Shown: positions 35,143 through 43,259 of the stretch, piece by piece
How positions within the stretch are numbered: the first letter of the stretch is position 1
How the letters are laid out: each line of letters starts with the position of its first letter
Source of the DNA: [Clostridium] celerecrescens 18A
GTDB taxonomy: Bacteria > Bacillota > Clostridia > Lachnospirales > Lachnospiraceae
Direction of reading: 5' to 3'
Assembly (NCBI RefSeq): GCF_002797975.1
Contig: NZ_PGET01000001.1
Span: forward strand, 2,356,001 to 2,420,000
Length of the DNA: 64,000 nucleotides
The notes under the pieces: model-generated
The model's database searches: none
Told to the model about the DNA's origin: nothing
The model's input: the letters and a program-made list of their open reading frames with translations, nothing else
Program-made: the position numbers and the translations under genes

Positions 35143-36300
35143 CTATAATTGTCCCAGTCGGTAAAGAGCCAGTGCATAAATCTTTGCATTGGTCATTAAA
35201 TCTTCCACGCTCATCCACTCATTGGGATTGTGGCTGATTCCTTTCTGACCAGGGAAGCTTGGGCCAAAGGGGACAATGCCAGGCATGGCCTTTGCATAAG
35301 TGCCGCCTGTGGTGGTCACAGGAGTACCATCCTGCCCTGTGACCAGTTCATAGCTCTCCTGCATGGCCTTAACCATAGGCGTGTCCTTTGGGAATACCAC
35401 CGGGTCATAATTCTGTATGAGTTCGGCCTTAAGCCCCTCTGCCCCGGCCTTACCGCAGATGCGCCTCATGATTTCCTTTATGGCAACGCCTCCCGGATAG
35501 CTTAATGTCACATCAAAGGCCGCCTGTCTCCCACTGCAGAGGCTGTCTGGAGCCATGCTCAGCTTATATCCCCGCATCTCCATCATGCCATATTCCTCGT
35601 GGCTAAAGTCAATCCCCAACCGGTCGCCTGTATTCTTGGCTCCGATAAAATATTTGTTCACAAAATCGAAGAATGTTTCCAAATGCTCCATACTGCCAAT
35701 GATCCGCACCACGGCTCTGCCCCTCTCACTGTACACCACCGGATACTTGCAGTCCGGTGTGAATCCATAAAGAGGCGGCCTCTCCTTTGAGAGATAATAC
35801 TTCAGATCCTCAAATCCGGATTCTTCGTCGCAGCCGAAGATGATGCGCACTGGATTTTTAAGAACAAGTCCGGCCTCCTTAATGGCGGCCAGGCCATAGA
35901 GGCATGCCATGATTGGTCCTTTATTGTCCAGCACTCCCCTGCTGTAGATCATTCCGTTTTCCAGATAACCGCTGAAGGGCGGCTGTTTCCAGCCTTCTCC
36001 CACCGGGACCACATCCACATGACCGATGGCGCAGACATAGTCTTCTCCCATGCCATACTGAGCGTATCCCATATAATGATCCAGGTTCACGGTGTAAAAT
36101 CCCAACTGCGCGCTGATATCCAGGGCGCAATTTAGTGCGCGCTTCACACCGGTGCCAAAGGGAGCCCCGTCACAGGCCTCCCTTTCCACACTGTCAATAC
36201 GTACCAGCTCCTGGACACTGCTGATGAACCGGTCCTTTAACCGGTCCACGAAGTCCAGGATCTTCTTATCTGATTCATTTTCAATCGTTCCATATCCCAT
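35143..36300 (-). CDS. M20-family dipeptidase (PepV/Sapep-like)
   Basis: A 385-residue metallopeptidase that uses two zinc or manganese ions to cleave dipeptides. The metal ligands are in AIGHVDVVPVGEGW (His-x-Asp) at about residues 91-104, YSRGVLDNKGPIMACLYGLA with the bridging Asp near 124, and GCDEESGFEDLKYYL with the catalytic Glu-Glu near 157. The last ligand is the His in PGQKGISHNPNEWMSVEDL near the C-terminus. PepV and Sapep usually have 460-470 residues, so the lid domain is shortened here. It is the last gene of the PTS-glycosylasparaginase operon, 3 nt after the asparaginase gene, and probably handles peptides released from the imported compound. Confidence 0.87.
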   Translation of the reverse strand: MGYGTIENESDKKILDFVDRLKDRFISSVQELVRIDSVEREACDGAPFGTGVKRALNCALDISAQLGFYTVNLDHYMGYAQYGMGEDYVCAIGHVDVVPVGEGWKQPPFSGYLENGMIYSRGVLDNKGPIMACLYGLAAIKEAGLVLKNPVRIIFGCDEESGFEDLKYYLSKERPPLYGFTPDCKYPVVYSERGRAVVRIIGSMEHLETFFDFVNKYFIGAKNTGDRLGIDFSHEEYGMMEMRGYKLSMAPDSLCSGRQAAFDVTLSYPGGVAIKEIMRRICGKAGAEGLKAELIQNYDPVVFPKDTPMVKAMQESYELVTGQDGTPVTTTGGTYAKAMPGIVPFGPSFPGQKGISHNPNEWMSVEDLMTNAKIYALALYRLGQL

Positions 36301-36303
36301 ATC

Positions 36304-37272
36304 TTATTCCTCTATGGGCGCCATGCGCGTCTTCATATAATTTTCCATCCACTCATCGGAAACCTTCATATAAGTGCAGCGGCCGCTCTCCCCACGGGTT
36401 ACCAGGTAAACCGTGGGTTCCAGTTCCTCAGTGACCACCGCGAAAGAAAATCCCTCGATATTTGTGGCGACCCCCCACTCACCCTTAGGATTCATGGCAA
36501 TGAGGGATATATCACCAGCTTCGCCCCGACGTTCCCGAAGTTCTCCATCCAGCCGGTTCACCGCTGTCTCGCAGGCTTCCTGAGGATGCATTCCCTCTCC
36601 CATAAGCCGGACGATTTCATAAGAAATGCAGCCTTTCATCAGATCCTCACCCAGACCGGTAGCGCTGGCGGCTCCTTTCTTACTGTCGGCATAGAAGCCG
36701 GAACCAGATATAGGAGAATCGCCTACCCGGCCCTTTTTCTTCATGAACAGACCGCTGGTTGAAGTGGCTGCCGTCATCTTGCCATTCCCATCCAGGCAGG
36801 CCATACCCACGGTATCATGGCCGGAATAAGGTTTAAGCTCCTTAGCTGCTGCCTTAGCCGCCATCTCCTTTACCCGCTTCCTGTAATGTGCCCTGGCTCT
36901 GTCTGTCAACATATTCTTGCGCTCAAAGCCTTCCTTGTGGGCGAATTTCTCGGCCCCCTCGGCCACCAGCATGCTATTGACTTTCTCACGGCTTAAGCGT
37001 CTGGCAATAGACACTGGATTGGCAAAGTCCCTGATGGCAGCCACAGCTCCTATATCCAGTGTATTGCCATCCATATAGGCGGCATCCATTTCCACTTCCA
37101 TTTCCTCATTAGGCAGTCCGCCGTAGCCAACGGATTTATAATAAGGGAAGTCCTCCACCTGACGGATGGCCAACTCGATGGCATCCCCTGCGTCGCCGCA
37201 TTCCTTTAGCATCTCAGCTCCCTTTGTAATCCCTTCTACGGCCATACGCCAGGTTGCTATCATACCCCACAT
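36304..37272 (-). CDS. Glycosylasparaginase-type Ntn hydrolase (N4-(beta-N-acetylglucosaminyl)-L-asparaginase family)
   Basis: A 322-residue Ntn hydrolase of the asparaginase-2 superfamily. The family makes an inactive precursor that cleaves itself before a threonine; here that residue is Thr152 in GHDTVGMACLDGNGKM, with the HDT signature of glycosylasparaginases. Further substrate residues are in RVGDSPISGSGFYADS and SATGLGEDLMKGC, which match the family's (V)GDSP.(G).G and ATG.GE motifs. It cuts the bond between GlcNAc and Asn, or related beta-aspartyl links. There is no signal peptide, so the substrate must be imported. AGGAGG precedes the ATG. It sits between the GrdB-like gene and the dipeptidase gene in the PTS operon. 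Confidence 0.88.
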   Translation of the reverse strand: MWGMIATWRMAVEGITKGAEMLKECGDAGDAIELAIRQVEDFPYYKSVGYGGLPNEEMEVEMDAAYMDGNTLDIGAVAAIRDFANPVSIARRLSREKVNSMLVAEGAEKFAHKEGFERKNMLTDRARAHYRKRVKEMAAKAAAKELKPYSGHDTVGMACLDGNGKMTAATSTSGLFMKKKGRVGDSPISGSGFYADSKKGAASATGLGEDLMKGCISYEIVRLMGEGMHPQEACETAVNRLDGELRERRGEAGDISLIAMNPKGEWGVATNIEGFSFAVVTEELEPTVYLVTRGESGRCTYMKVSDEWMENYMKTRMAPIEE

Positions 37273-37287
37273 AGCAAAGGCCTCCTT

Positions 37288-37812
37288 TTATTTAAAACAG
37301 AATTCATGAATCAGCGCTGAAGTGTCCGCACTGTCGGCCAGAGCCCTGGCCAGAGTACACATATTTCTTAAGGCATCATTAAGGCCCAGACCGCCCTTTT
37401 TCGGCGTTTCAACAATCGATACCTTATCTTTATAAGCTGCAATGGTATCTGCATTCTCCGCAGACATGGCTGCAAACGCCTTTGCCTTGGTGGTGGTGTT
37501 GATATCGCAGGCCACTTTGGCACACATCTGCGCGTAGTCCGCATAGTTAAAGGCTGGCCCGCACATTACCACATCCGGCTGCAGCTTGTTCACCATGGCA
37601 CAAAGCTTGCGGCTGACCTCCTCCGGATCGGCAAGGTAAGTGCCATTGCCGCAGCACAGACAGGCCATGATGTGTCCGTCCACCTGTTTTAAGAAAGGTT
37701 CCATCATAATTGCTGGTCCGATGGGCTCTTTTTTCCCTGTAAGGGGAACCATAGTGTCGTCCTTGGTTCCAAGTCCTGACTGAATCTGGTCATATATCAT
37801 AATAAGCTTCAT
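37288..37812 (-). CDS. GrdB-related protein, N-terminal domain only (glycine/sarcosine/betaine reductase family)
   Basis: A 174-residue protein matching the N-terminal region of GrdB, the substrate-specific selenoprotein subunit of glycine, sarcosine and betaine reductases. Family-like parts are PIGPAIMMEPFLKQVDGHIM, CGNGTYLADPEEVSRKLCAM and LQPDVVMCGPAFNYADYAQM, with the usual GPAF and the PEE..K segment. Full GrdB has about 436 residues with a UGA-encoded selenocysteine in its second half. Here the gene stops at a TAA and the second half is absent, so reductase activity as in GrdB is unlikely. I chose the ATG at 37812, 6 nt after GAGGTG. It follows EIIC by 15 nt in the operon. Its role is unknown. 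Confidence 0.72.
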   Translation of the reverse strand: MKLIMIYDQIQSGLGTKDDTMVPLTGKKEPIGPAIMMEPFLKQVDGHIMACLCCGNGTYLADPEEVSRKLCAMVNKLQPDVVMCGPAFNYADYAQMCAKVACDINTTTKAKAFAAMSAENADTIAAYKDKVSIVETPKKGGLGLNDALRNMCTLARALADSADTSALIHEFCFK

Positions 37813-37827
37813 ACCGTACACCTCATT

Positions 37828-39159
37828 TTATAGATCATCAAAAGAAAGATCGTTAAGATCAATATCATCGTCGTCAGTTTTCTCAGTTTTCCTGGTCTCG
37901 TCTTCCATGTACTGTTTATCCATCATCTTAATAAATGGCATATAGATGAATACGCCCAGAACAAGAAGAATCAGCTGAAGCAAAGCGCCCTGCCAGCCGG
38001 TTGCCAGGAACCCGGAGAGGATAACAGGCATGGTCCACGGGATTGCTACACCAGAGCACAGAGGAACCAGGCCGATGCTCATGCAGAAGTAGGAAATCAC
38101 AATGTTGATGGTGGGCACCAGCATGAAAGGAATGAGAATCATTGGGTTCAGTAAGATGGGAAGGCCGAACACAATGGGTTCATTGATTCCGAAGAGGCCA
38201 GGGATAAATGCCAGTTTCCCTAACTCCTTGATACGCTTGGAGCGGCAGAAAAACAGCATTGCAATCAGCAGCGACAAAGTGGAGCCGCAGCCGCCAAACG
38301 TGGCAAACAGATCCTGGAACTGCTGGGATATTATATTGGGCAGCGGCTGGCCTGCCTGGAATGCAGCCAGGTTCTCCGCGGACAAGGTCTGAAGGATGGG
38401 ATTGAATACCGCACCTACTACGGAACCGCCGTTTACTCCGAAGAACCAGAAGAGATGGAGGAAGATATAAGCGATTACCATAGCCGGAAGGGTGTTGCCC
38501 AGCTTAAGGAGAGGAGTCTGCAGGATGGTGAACACAAAGTTGAATGCGTTATCATATGGGGTCATGGCAAATATAATGTTTATGATGAAAAACACCAGCA
38601 CGGAAATTCCGGCAGGAATCAGGGCAGAGAAAGACTTTGCCACTGTAGGAGGAACACCGTCAGGCATCTTGATGATCCACCCTTTTTTATTGACCCACGC
38701 ATAGATGTGTACCGATAAGAACGCTACAATAATTCCTACGAAGATTCCCTTGGACCCCACCCAGCCCAGGGGGATGCCTGACACAGCAGTATCATTTACC
38801 ATGATCTTATAAGGCATGATTAAGAACCAGCATACCAGTGATACGGCACCGCCGAACAGCTTATCTACCTTCATCTGCTCGGAAAAGGAATAGCCGATTC
38901 CAACGACTGCAAGCATTGCCATAATTGAGAACGTGGCATCGGTTGGCTTGGCAAAGTAGGCATCCCAGTTCTCCCCAAAGAACCTTGCCCAGAAATTAGT
39001 CCACCCGGGAATCGGGAAATTGGCAATCAGCAGGAAAAAGGAACCCACGATTAACAGCGGCATGGACAGCAGGAAGCCGTCACGGATTGCAATAAGATAC
39101 TTGTTCTTTCCGATTCGCTCTGCCAAAGGCATGAGTATTGACTCTAATTTACTTAACAT
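37828..39159 (-). CDS. PTS sugar transporter EIIC, lactose/cellobiose family
   Basis: A 443-residue membrane component of a phosphotransferase system that imports and phosphorylates a di- or oligosaccharide. About ten hydrophobic segments are visible, from GFLLSMPLLIVGSFFLLIAN to the last helix near residue 400, followed by an acidic tail ending DDDDIDLNDLSFDDL. The conserved GINEPIVFGLPILLNPMILI at about residues 322-341, with the Glu essential in this family, marks it as a CelB/LicC-type protein. GGGGGA precedes the ATG. EIIB (59-nt gap) and EIIA lie just upstream and the GrdB-like gene just downstream. The specificity is unknown. Confidence 0.92.
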   Translation of the reverse strand: MLSKLESILMPLAERIGKNKYLIAIRDGFLLSMPLLIVGSFFLLIANFPIPGWTNFWARFFGENWDAYFAKPTDATFSIMAMLAVVGIGYSFSEQMKVDKLFGGAVSLVCWFLIMPYKIMVNDTAVSGIPLGWVGSKGIFVGIIVAFLSVHIYAWVNKKGWIIKMPDGVPPTVAKSFSALIPAGISVLVFFIINIIFAMTPYDNAFNFVFTILQTPLLKLGNTLPAMVIAYIFLHLFWFFGVNGGSVVGAVFNPILQTLSAENLAAFQAGQPLPNIISQQFQDLFATFGGCGSTLSLLIAMLFFCRSKRIKELGKLAFIPGLFGINEPIVFGLPILLNPMILIPFMLVPTINIVISYFCMSIGLVPLCSGVAIPWTMPVILSGFLATGWQGALLQLILLVLGVFIYMPFIKMMDKQYMEDETRKTEKTDDDDIDLNDLSFDDL

Positions 39160-39218
39160 ATTGTTATTCCCCCGTTTTTATTTGTTTTTGCGATTATGGA
39201 AGTTCTGCCTTTAAAGCC

Positions 39219-39539
39219 TTATTTGGAAGCTTTTAAAAGTTTTATTGCTGATTTTAAGACCTTCTCACCATTCATCATGCCGTAATCGGCCTGGTCAATG
39301 ACCTGTATCGGGATCCCTTTGCTTCCATACTTTTCCACAATCTCACCGTAACGGTATTTGACCTGAGGTCCCAAAAGGATTACATCCGGATGCTTTTCAT
39401 CGATGATCTGTCCGATCTTTCCATCCGGGTAAGCTTCCACTTCAATGGGAAGGTTATGCTCGTTGGCTACGCTCTGCATCTTGCTAGCCAGCATGCTGGT
39501 TGACATTCCTGCACTGCAGAATAAATACACTCGTTTCAT
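39219..39539 (-). CDS. PTS sugar transporter EIIB, lactose/cellobiose family
   Basis: A 106-residue cytosolic phosphocarrier of the PTS. The phosphorylated cysteine is Cys8 in YLFCSAGMSTSMLASKM, which matches the CelB-type EIIB P-loop. The rest has the usual alternating fold, with DVILLGPQVKYRYGEI and IPIQVIDQADYGMMNGEKVL. The length is typical. It receives phosphate from the EIIA encoded just upstream and passes it to the sugar bound to EIIC. Confidence 0.94.
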   Translation of the reverse strand: MKRVYLFCSAGMSTSMLASKMQSVANEHNLPIEVEAYPDGKIGQIIDEKHPDVILLGPQVKYRYGEIVEKYGSKGIPIQVIDQADYGMMNGEKVLKSAIKLLKASK

Positions 39540-39578
39540 TGTAAAATCCTCCTTGCTATTTGCATTTTTTTATTTCCA

Positions 39579-39917
39579 TTATTTACTCCCCGCCATCTCC
39601 TCCAGCTCTATGATCCTTCTGTAGCTGGCAATCATCTCTTCTGCGATGATTTTGAATCCTTCCGCGCTCATAAGCTGGTCTTCCGCATGGATCAGAATCA
39701 GGGATCCGCCCACCGGCTCCCCCTGGGCCTCTTTCTGGATCAGTTCAAAGTGGGCCTCATGTCCTGCCAGAAACATTTCCTGACCGGCTTTCATACATTC
39801 CCCGGCACCGGCGAAATCCCCATGCTTTGCCTTCTGGATCGCCTCAATATAGCTGGACCTTGCTCCGCCTACATTGGATATGATTTTAAAGCAAATGGTC
39901 TCTAATCCCTCTAACAT
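39579..39917 (-). CDS. PTS sugar transporter EIIA, lactose/cellobiose family
   Basis: A 112-residue helical phosphocarrier. The phosphorylated histidine is in GGSLILIHAEDQLMSAEGFK near residue 75, matching the LxxHAQDHLM-type signature of the family. It begins MLEGLETICFKIISNVGGAR. I chose the ATG at 39917 because AGGAGG is 6 nt upstream; the frame is open further up, but that part lies in the leader hairpin and is not conserved. It is the first gene of the structural part of the operon, behind the second copy of the palindrome at 40046-40066. Confidence 0.92.
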   Translation of the reverse strand: MLEGLETICFKIISNVGGARSSYIEAIQKAKHGDFAGAGECMKAGQEMFLAGHEAHFELIQKEAQGEPVGGSLILIHAEDQLMSAEGFKIIAEEMIASYRRIIELEEMAGSK

Positions 39918-39951
39918 ATTGCTGCCTCCTGAATGTGTTGATGAATGCAAA

Positions 39952-39980
39952 ATGCAGCAAAACCGTTTTGTTTGCTGCAT
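39952..39980 (-). promoter_or_regulatory. Leader hairpin before the EIIA gene
   Basis: A perfect 10-bp inverted repeat (ATGCAGCAAA and TTTGCTGCAT) with a 9-nt loop is followed on the minus strand by TTTT. It lies 35 nt before the EIIA start. It looks like a weak intrinsic terminator or antiterminator structure. Confidence 0.5.
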
Positions 39981-40045
39981 CTTAACTTAAGCTGCCTTAA
40001 TTAATTATAATTATAAGGCTCTTATTCACTTTTTTCCTTAAAGGC

Positions 40046-40066
40046 ATTTCCTAGCTCTTAGGAAAT
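40046..40066. promoter_or_regulatory. Palindrome, copy 2 (upstream of EIIA)
   Basis: ATTTCCTA and TAGGAAAT are separated by 5 bp. The palindrome begins right after the stop of the regulator gene and is about 130 bp upstream of the EIIA start. An identical pair of arms occurs upstream of mupG at 43228-43248. It is probably the operator of the PRD regulator. Confidence 0.65.
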
Positions 40067-41986
40067 TCACTCCATGATCCGGTCGATAAATTCCTCATAT
40101 CCGCAGGGAGCCGCCAATTTTGCCAGCTCCTCTGGCTGATTCACGATGTTGGATATCCAGTCAAAGAAGATTTTAATCATCCTTGCATCCCCTATATTGA
40201 TGGCAAACAGCATAACCAGCCGCACCTCAAAGACACCCCATTTCACAGGATTCTTAAGCTGGGCCACCGCAATGGTTGAATTCCCGGCAAAGGCTCCGAA
40301 CGCATGAGGAATTGCAAATATATTCACAAAAGAGGTTGGGTTCATCTGCTCCCTCTTTAATACCACATCTGTAAACTCCGGATCCACAACCCCCTCCTGT
40401 ACCAGACCGGAGCACAGCATGCGGATAATTTCCTCCGGATTTGTACAGTTCACCTCTGTGTGGTAGTGTTCCCTGCGGATTAAGCTTCCGATGTGGGAGG
40501 AGAATTCCAGCCGGAATCCTTTCTTATCCAGCCGGTTGATGGCCTGGAGAATCCTGGATTCTGTCTCGGAATCCACGAATAGGTTAATGGAGACGGTCTC
40601 CACGTTCAACCCATGTTCCAGGGGAAATGTACTGAGCAGAAGATCTGGATCCAGAGAAGACACTACCTCCTCTTCAAAATAACCAAAGACCTTCACCACT
40701 TCCATCCTCTCACGAAACATATCGGAAATTTTCTTCACGCACATATCAGAAAAAGACTGGTTATGAGGCAGGATCATTACAGCATGATATTTCCTTTCTG
40801 TTTTCATACGCTCACTGGCAGCTCCCAGATGAAGGGCGATATAGCAGCTCTCTGCATCGGATATGGGAGTCTTAAGCCTGTCTTCCAGAAATTCCACCAC
40901 GTAGATTCCCATCTCGAAGACCAGAGGGTATTTGCGTTTGATTTCTTCCACAAACACATCCTCCATCCGGACCTGATTCCTGACACGCTCTACCAGGCCG
41001 TGGATGTGCATCTTAAGACCGGCAATAAGATCCCCATCCTGCCGGAAATCCAGCCCGAACAGAGTGTATATCTGCTCCAGAGCCTCGCCAACCATTTTCC
41101 TGGTACTCAGCCACCTGCCGCAGAAATTCACGTAATCGTCGGTATAATTGGAGGCTTTTCTGCCCATGACGACCAGGGCGAACATCCCCACTTCTCCCTC
41201 ATGGATCTTTATATGCAGGCGTTTGGAAATGCGGTCAAAGAAGTCCTTGGAAATCTGGTACTCGATGGTATCCTCCAACCCCTGCATCTCCTCTTCCATA
41301 CTGATATAGTTGGCGCAGTTCATTCTCTCAATGCTGGTGCCGGCGTGCAGGATCAGCATGGGAAACATGGATTCATGAATGGAATAATCGTATTCCTTCA
41401 GCACATCCACGAATATGTCCTTTACCTCAATTAAGTTAAAGCTTTTATATAGATTTGCCAGCATATTTAAGTTCAGGAAGTTCTCCTGTACCTCGGCCAT
41501 CAGTAAATCCCTGTAAAACCGCCGTTTTCCGGCTTCATCCCCCTTTAAGGATATGCATTCCTTATTGCGGACCAGCCTTAAACCAGGATAGGGTTCCAGC
41601 ATCTTGCGTATACGCTTTAAGTCATTGTCAATAGAGGCTCCGCTGACATAGATCTGGCTCTGGAGAAGAGTTAGGTTCAGTTCCTTCACCTCGAATAACA
41701 GCTTCTGAATCATGTAAGCGCAGCGGGCACCTGGAGTCTGGGGAATATCCATCCCCCTGGATTCTTTTGGCGGCAAAGGCGATAGACTGGCATTTTCACA
41801 GATGCGGTAACCCCGCCGCACATTAGACTCTATGGGAGGCGGGGTCATGTGTCTGTTGATGGATTCTACATCGGAGCGTATGGTACGGTCCGACACCTGC
41901 AGAAGAACAGCCAGGCGTCGGCTGGTTATCCAGTCTCCCAGCTCTGATAAAATGGCAAGCAGCTGCTCCTGTCTTTGATTCTGCAT
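40067..41986 (-). CDS. PRD-containing PTS regulator (LicR/MtlR/Mga type) with EIIB- and EIIA-like domains
   Basis: A 639-residue transcription activator of the BglG/LicR superfamily. It has two N-terminal winged helices, with WITSRRLAVLLQVSDRTIRS at about residues 18-37. Two PRD domains carry conserved histidines, for instance LHAGTSIERM and IHGLVERVRN. A region resembling the EIIB of galactitol type follows at about 390-480. The C-terminal EIIA domain of mannitol/fructose type has its phosphorylated His in NIFAIPHAFGAFAGNSTIAV. Phosphorylation by HPr and EIIB should set its activity. I chose the ATG at 41986, with AGGAG at 9 nt; the longer frame overlaps mupG. It lies between mupG and EIIA and probably binds the palindrome in front of both. 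Confidence 0.87.
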   Translation of the reverse strand: MQNQRQEQLLAILSELGDWITSRRLAVLLQVSDRTIRSDVESINRHMTPPPIESNVRRGYRICENASLSPLPPKESRGMDIPQTPGARCAYMIQKLLFEVKELNLTLLQSQIYVSGASIDNDLKRIRKMLEPYPGLRLVRNKECISLKGDEAGKRRFYRDLLMAEVQENFLNLNMLANLYKSFNLIEVKDIFVDVLKEYDYSIHESMFPMLILHAGTSIERMNCANYISMEEEMQGLEDTIEYQISKDFFDRISKRLHIKIHEGEVGMFALVVMGRKASNYTDDYVNFCGRWLSTRKMVGEALEQIYTLFGLDFRQDGDLIAGLKMHIHGLVERVRNQVRMEDVFVEEIKRKYPLVFEMGIYVVEFLEDRLKTPISDAESCYIALHLGAASERMKTERKYHAVMILPHNQSFSDMCVKKISDMFRERMEVVKVFGYFEEEVVSSLDPDLLLSTFPLEHGLNVETVSINLFVDSETESRILQAINRLDKKGFRLEFSSHIGSLIRREHYHTEVNCTNPEEIIRMLCSGLVQEGVVDPEFTDVVLKREQMNPTSFVNIFAIPHAFGAFAGNSTIAVAQLKNPVKWGVFEVRLVMLFAINIGDARMIKIFFDWISNIVNQPEELAKLAAPCGYEEFIDRIME

Positions 41987-42033
41987 GTCTAAATACTCCT
42001 TTACTTGCTGTATTCTTCCGTAAAATCCCTTGT

Positions 42034-43125
42034 TTAGAGGATATAGAATGCAAATACCGTCCATGGTTTTGCATAATCCAGCAGAACATGTTCATACTCA
42101 GGAAGATGACCGATCACGTTCTTGCGGCCGTCATTTGGCATGTCTTTGGTGACGATTTGCAGTTCCCCCTTATATTTGGGATAGCCATCATTTAATATAA
42201 CCACATCGCCCGGTTTTAAGTCTCTGGTATTGGCGGCAGGAATAGACCGTTCTGCAAAAGTGACTCTGGGGCCGGAGGAACGGATCATATAGTCGTTCAA
42301 ATCACCTCTTACCACATGACGGAGTTCATAATTCAGGATCTGGCGCTCGGTCTGAGTCAGTTCTTTCTCCAGTTGGATACCAAAGGTCAGGATGCTGGTA
42401 TTTAAGTCAGCGCAAGCCTTGAGTTCCTCATCAGTAGCATATGCATTTGCGATAAGCACATCATCTATCATACCGGTGGCAAGCAGATGGCGTACCTGAA
42501 AATCAATCGGAAGACCACGGTGCATCTCCAGAGTGCACAAACCTTCGTTAACGGGCCAAGGACCGTATGCTCCTGGCGCATTGCTGGATACAAAGGCTGC
42601 TACCTTAAGCCCAAGTGATTTCATCTTATCATTACAGGTATTAAACTGTTTAAGGCTTAATCCAGTATACTTCTGGGGATAAAAATTGTGGCAGGTAATC
42701 AGCTTTTCACGATCCGGATGGTGGTCTATGACATTCTCTACGTAGGCCAGCTTGGTGCTGGCATTGAGCTCTATCTTAAGCCCCTGGGGATTGTAAGTCA
42801 TAAGACTTTCCTTCATGCCGTCAAAGCCTTCATCCAGACGGATGCCATCCACATGCATTTCCTGAAATACGGATAAGTTCTCGTAGGAGATTCCCATCCG
42901 GGAGAATACGGCAGGACTCACATCCGGTATGATCTCCATACCGCAGGCGTGAGCTTCATCCGCCAGTCTCTGAAAACGGCCGATCACTTCTTCCCTGCTC
43001 TCCTCCACACTTAAGAGGCAGGTAAAGATTCTCTTATACCCCAATTTCCCTGTTTTTCTGATATAATCCAAGTCCTTTTCTTCGGTAGAATGTTCCGGAT
43101 AAACGGAAATACCCAATTTTGCCAT
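42034..43125 (-). CDS. MupG-family 6-phospho-N-acetylmuramidase-like TIM barrel protein (DUF871)
   Basis: A 363-residue cytosolic protein. The N-terminal TIM-barrel domain starts MAKLGISVYPEHSTEEKDLD and includes GMEIIPDVSPAVFSRMGIS, VDGIRLDEGFDG and CHNFYPQKYTGLSLKQF. The C-terminal domain of about 110 residues contains IRSSGPRVTFAERSIPAANT and the end DYAKPWTVFAFYIL. These are the marks of the DUF871 family; its studied member MupG from Staphylococcus aureus splits MurNAc-6-phosphate-GlcNAc. I chose the ATG at 43125 with GAGGGG upstream. It is transcribed with the PRD regulator behind the first palindrome. The phosphodisaccharide would be provided by the neighbouring PTS (inference). Confidence 0.88.
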   Translation of the reverse strand: MAKLGISVYPEHSTEEKDLDYIRKTGKLGYKRIFTCLLSVEESREEVIGRFQRLADEAHACGMEIIPDVSPAVFSRMGISYENLSVFQEMHVDGIRLDEGFDGMKESLMTYNPQGLKIELNASTKLAYVENVIDHHPDREKLITCHNFYPQKYTGLSLKQFNTCNDKMKSLGLKVAAFVSSNAPGAYGPWPVNEGLCTLEMHRGLPIDFQVRHLLATGMIDDVLIANAYATDEELKACADLNTSILTFGIQLEKELTQTERQILNYELRHVVRGDLNDYMIRSSGPRVTFAERSIPAANTRDLKPGDVVILNDGYPKYKGELQIVTKDMPNDGRKNVIGHLPEYEHVLLDYAKPWTVFAFYIL

Positions 43126-43151
43126 AAGTTTAACCCCTCTCTTATATTTAA

Positions 43152-43177
43152 CCATCCGGTACATTCGTACCGGATGG
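43152..43177 (-). promoter_or_regulatory. Leader hairpin before mupG
   Basis: A perfect 11-bp inverted repeat (CCATCCGGTAC and GTACCGGATGG) with a 4-nt loop stands 27 nt before the mupG start. On the minus strand the tail is TTAAATAT, so it is not a classical terminator. It may be an attenuator or protein-binding RNA element. Confidence 0.5.
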
Positions 43178-43226
43178 CTCTTTGATATTAACTATAGTCC
43201 TTCAAGAAAGAGTCTGGAGGTAAATC

Positions 43227-43249
43227 TATTTCCTAATTGCTAGGAAATA
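43227..43249. promoter_or_regulatory. Palindrome, copy 1 (upstream of mupG)
   Basis: TATTTCCTA and TAGGAAATA are separated by 5 bp. The palindrome lies just after the end of the HPr-like gene, about 100 bp upstream of mupG. Its 8-bp core arms are identical to those of copy 2 at 40046-40066. Confidence 0.65.
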
Positions 43250-43259
43250 ACTTGTTTCT

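Noticed and set aside
37288..37300. A UGA selenocysteine codon that would extend the GrdB-like gene
   Set aside because: The frame ends in TAA, and the following sequence begins the next gene after a ribosome binding site.
40613..41434. A 273-codon plus-strand frame opposite the PRD regulator
   Set aside because: It is a shadow of the regulator gene, with no ribosome binding site and no recognisable motifs.
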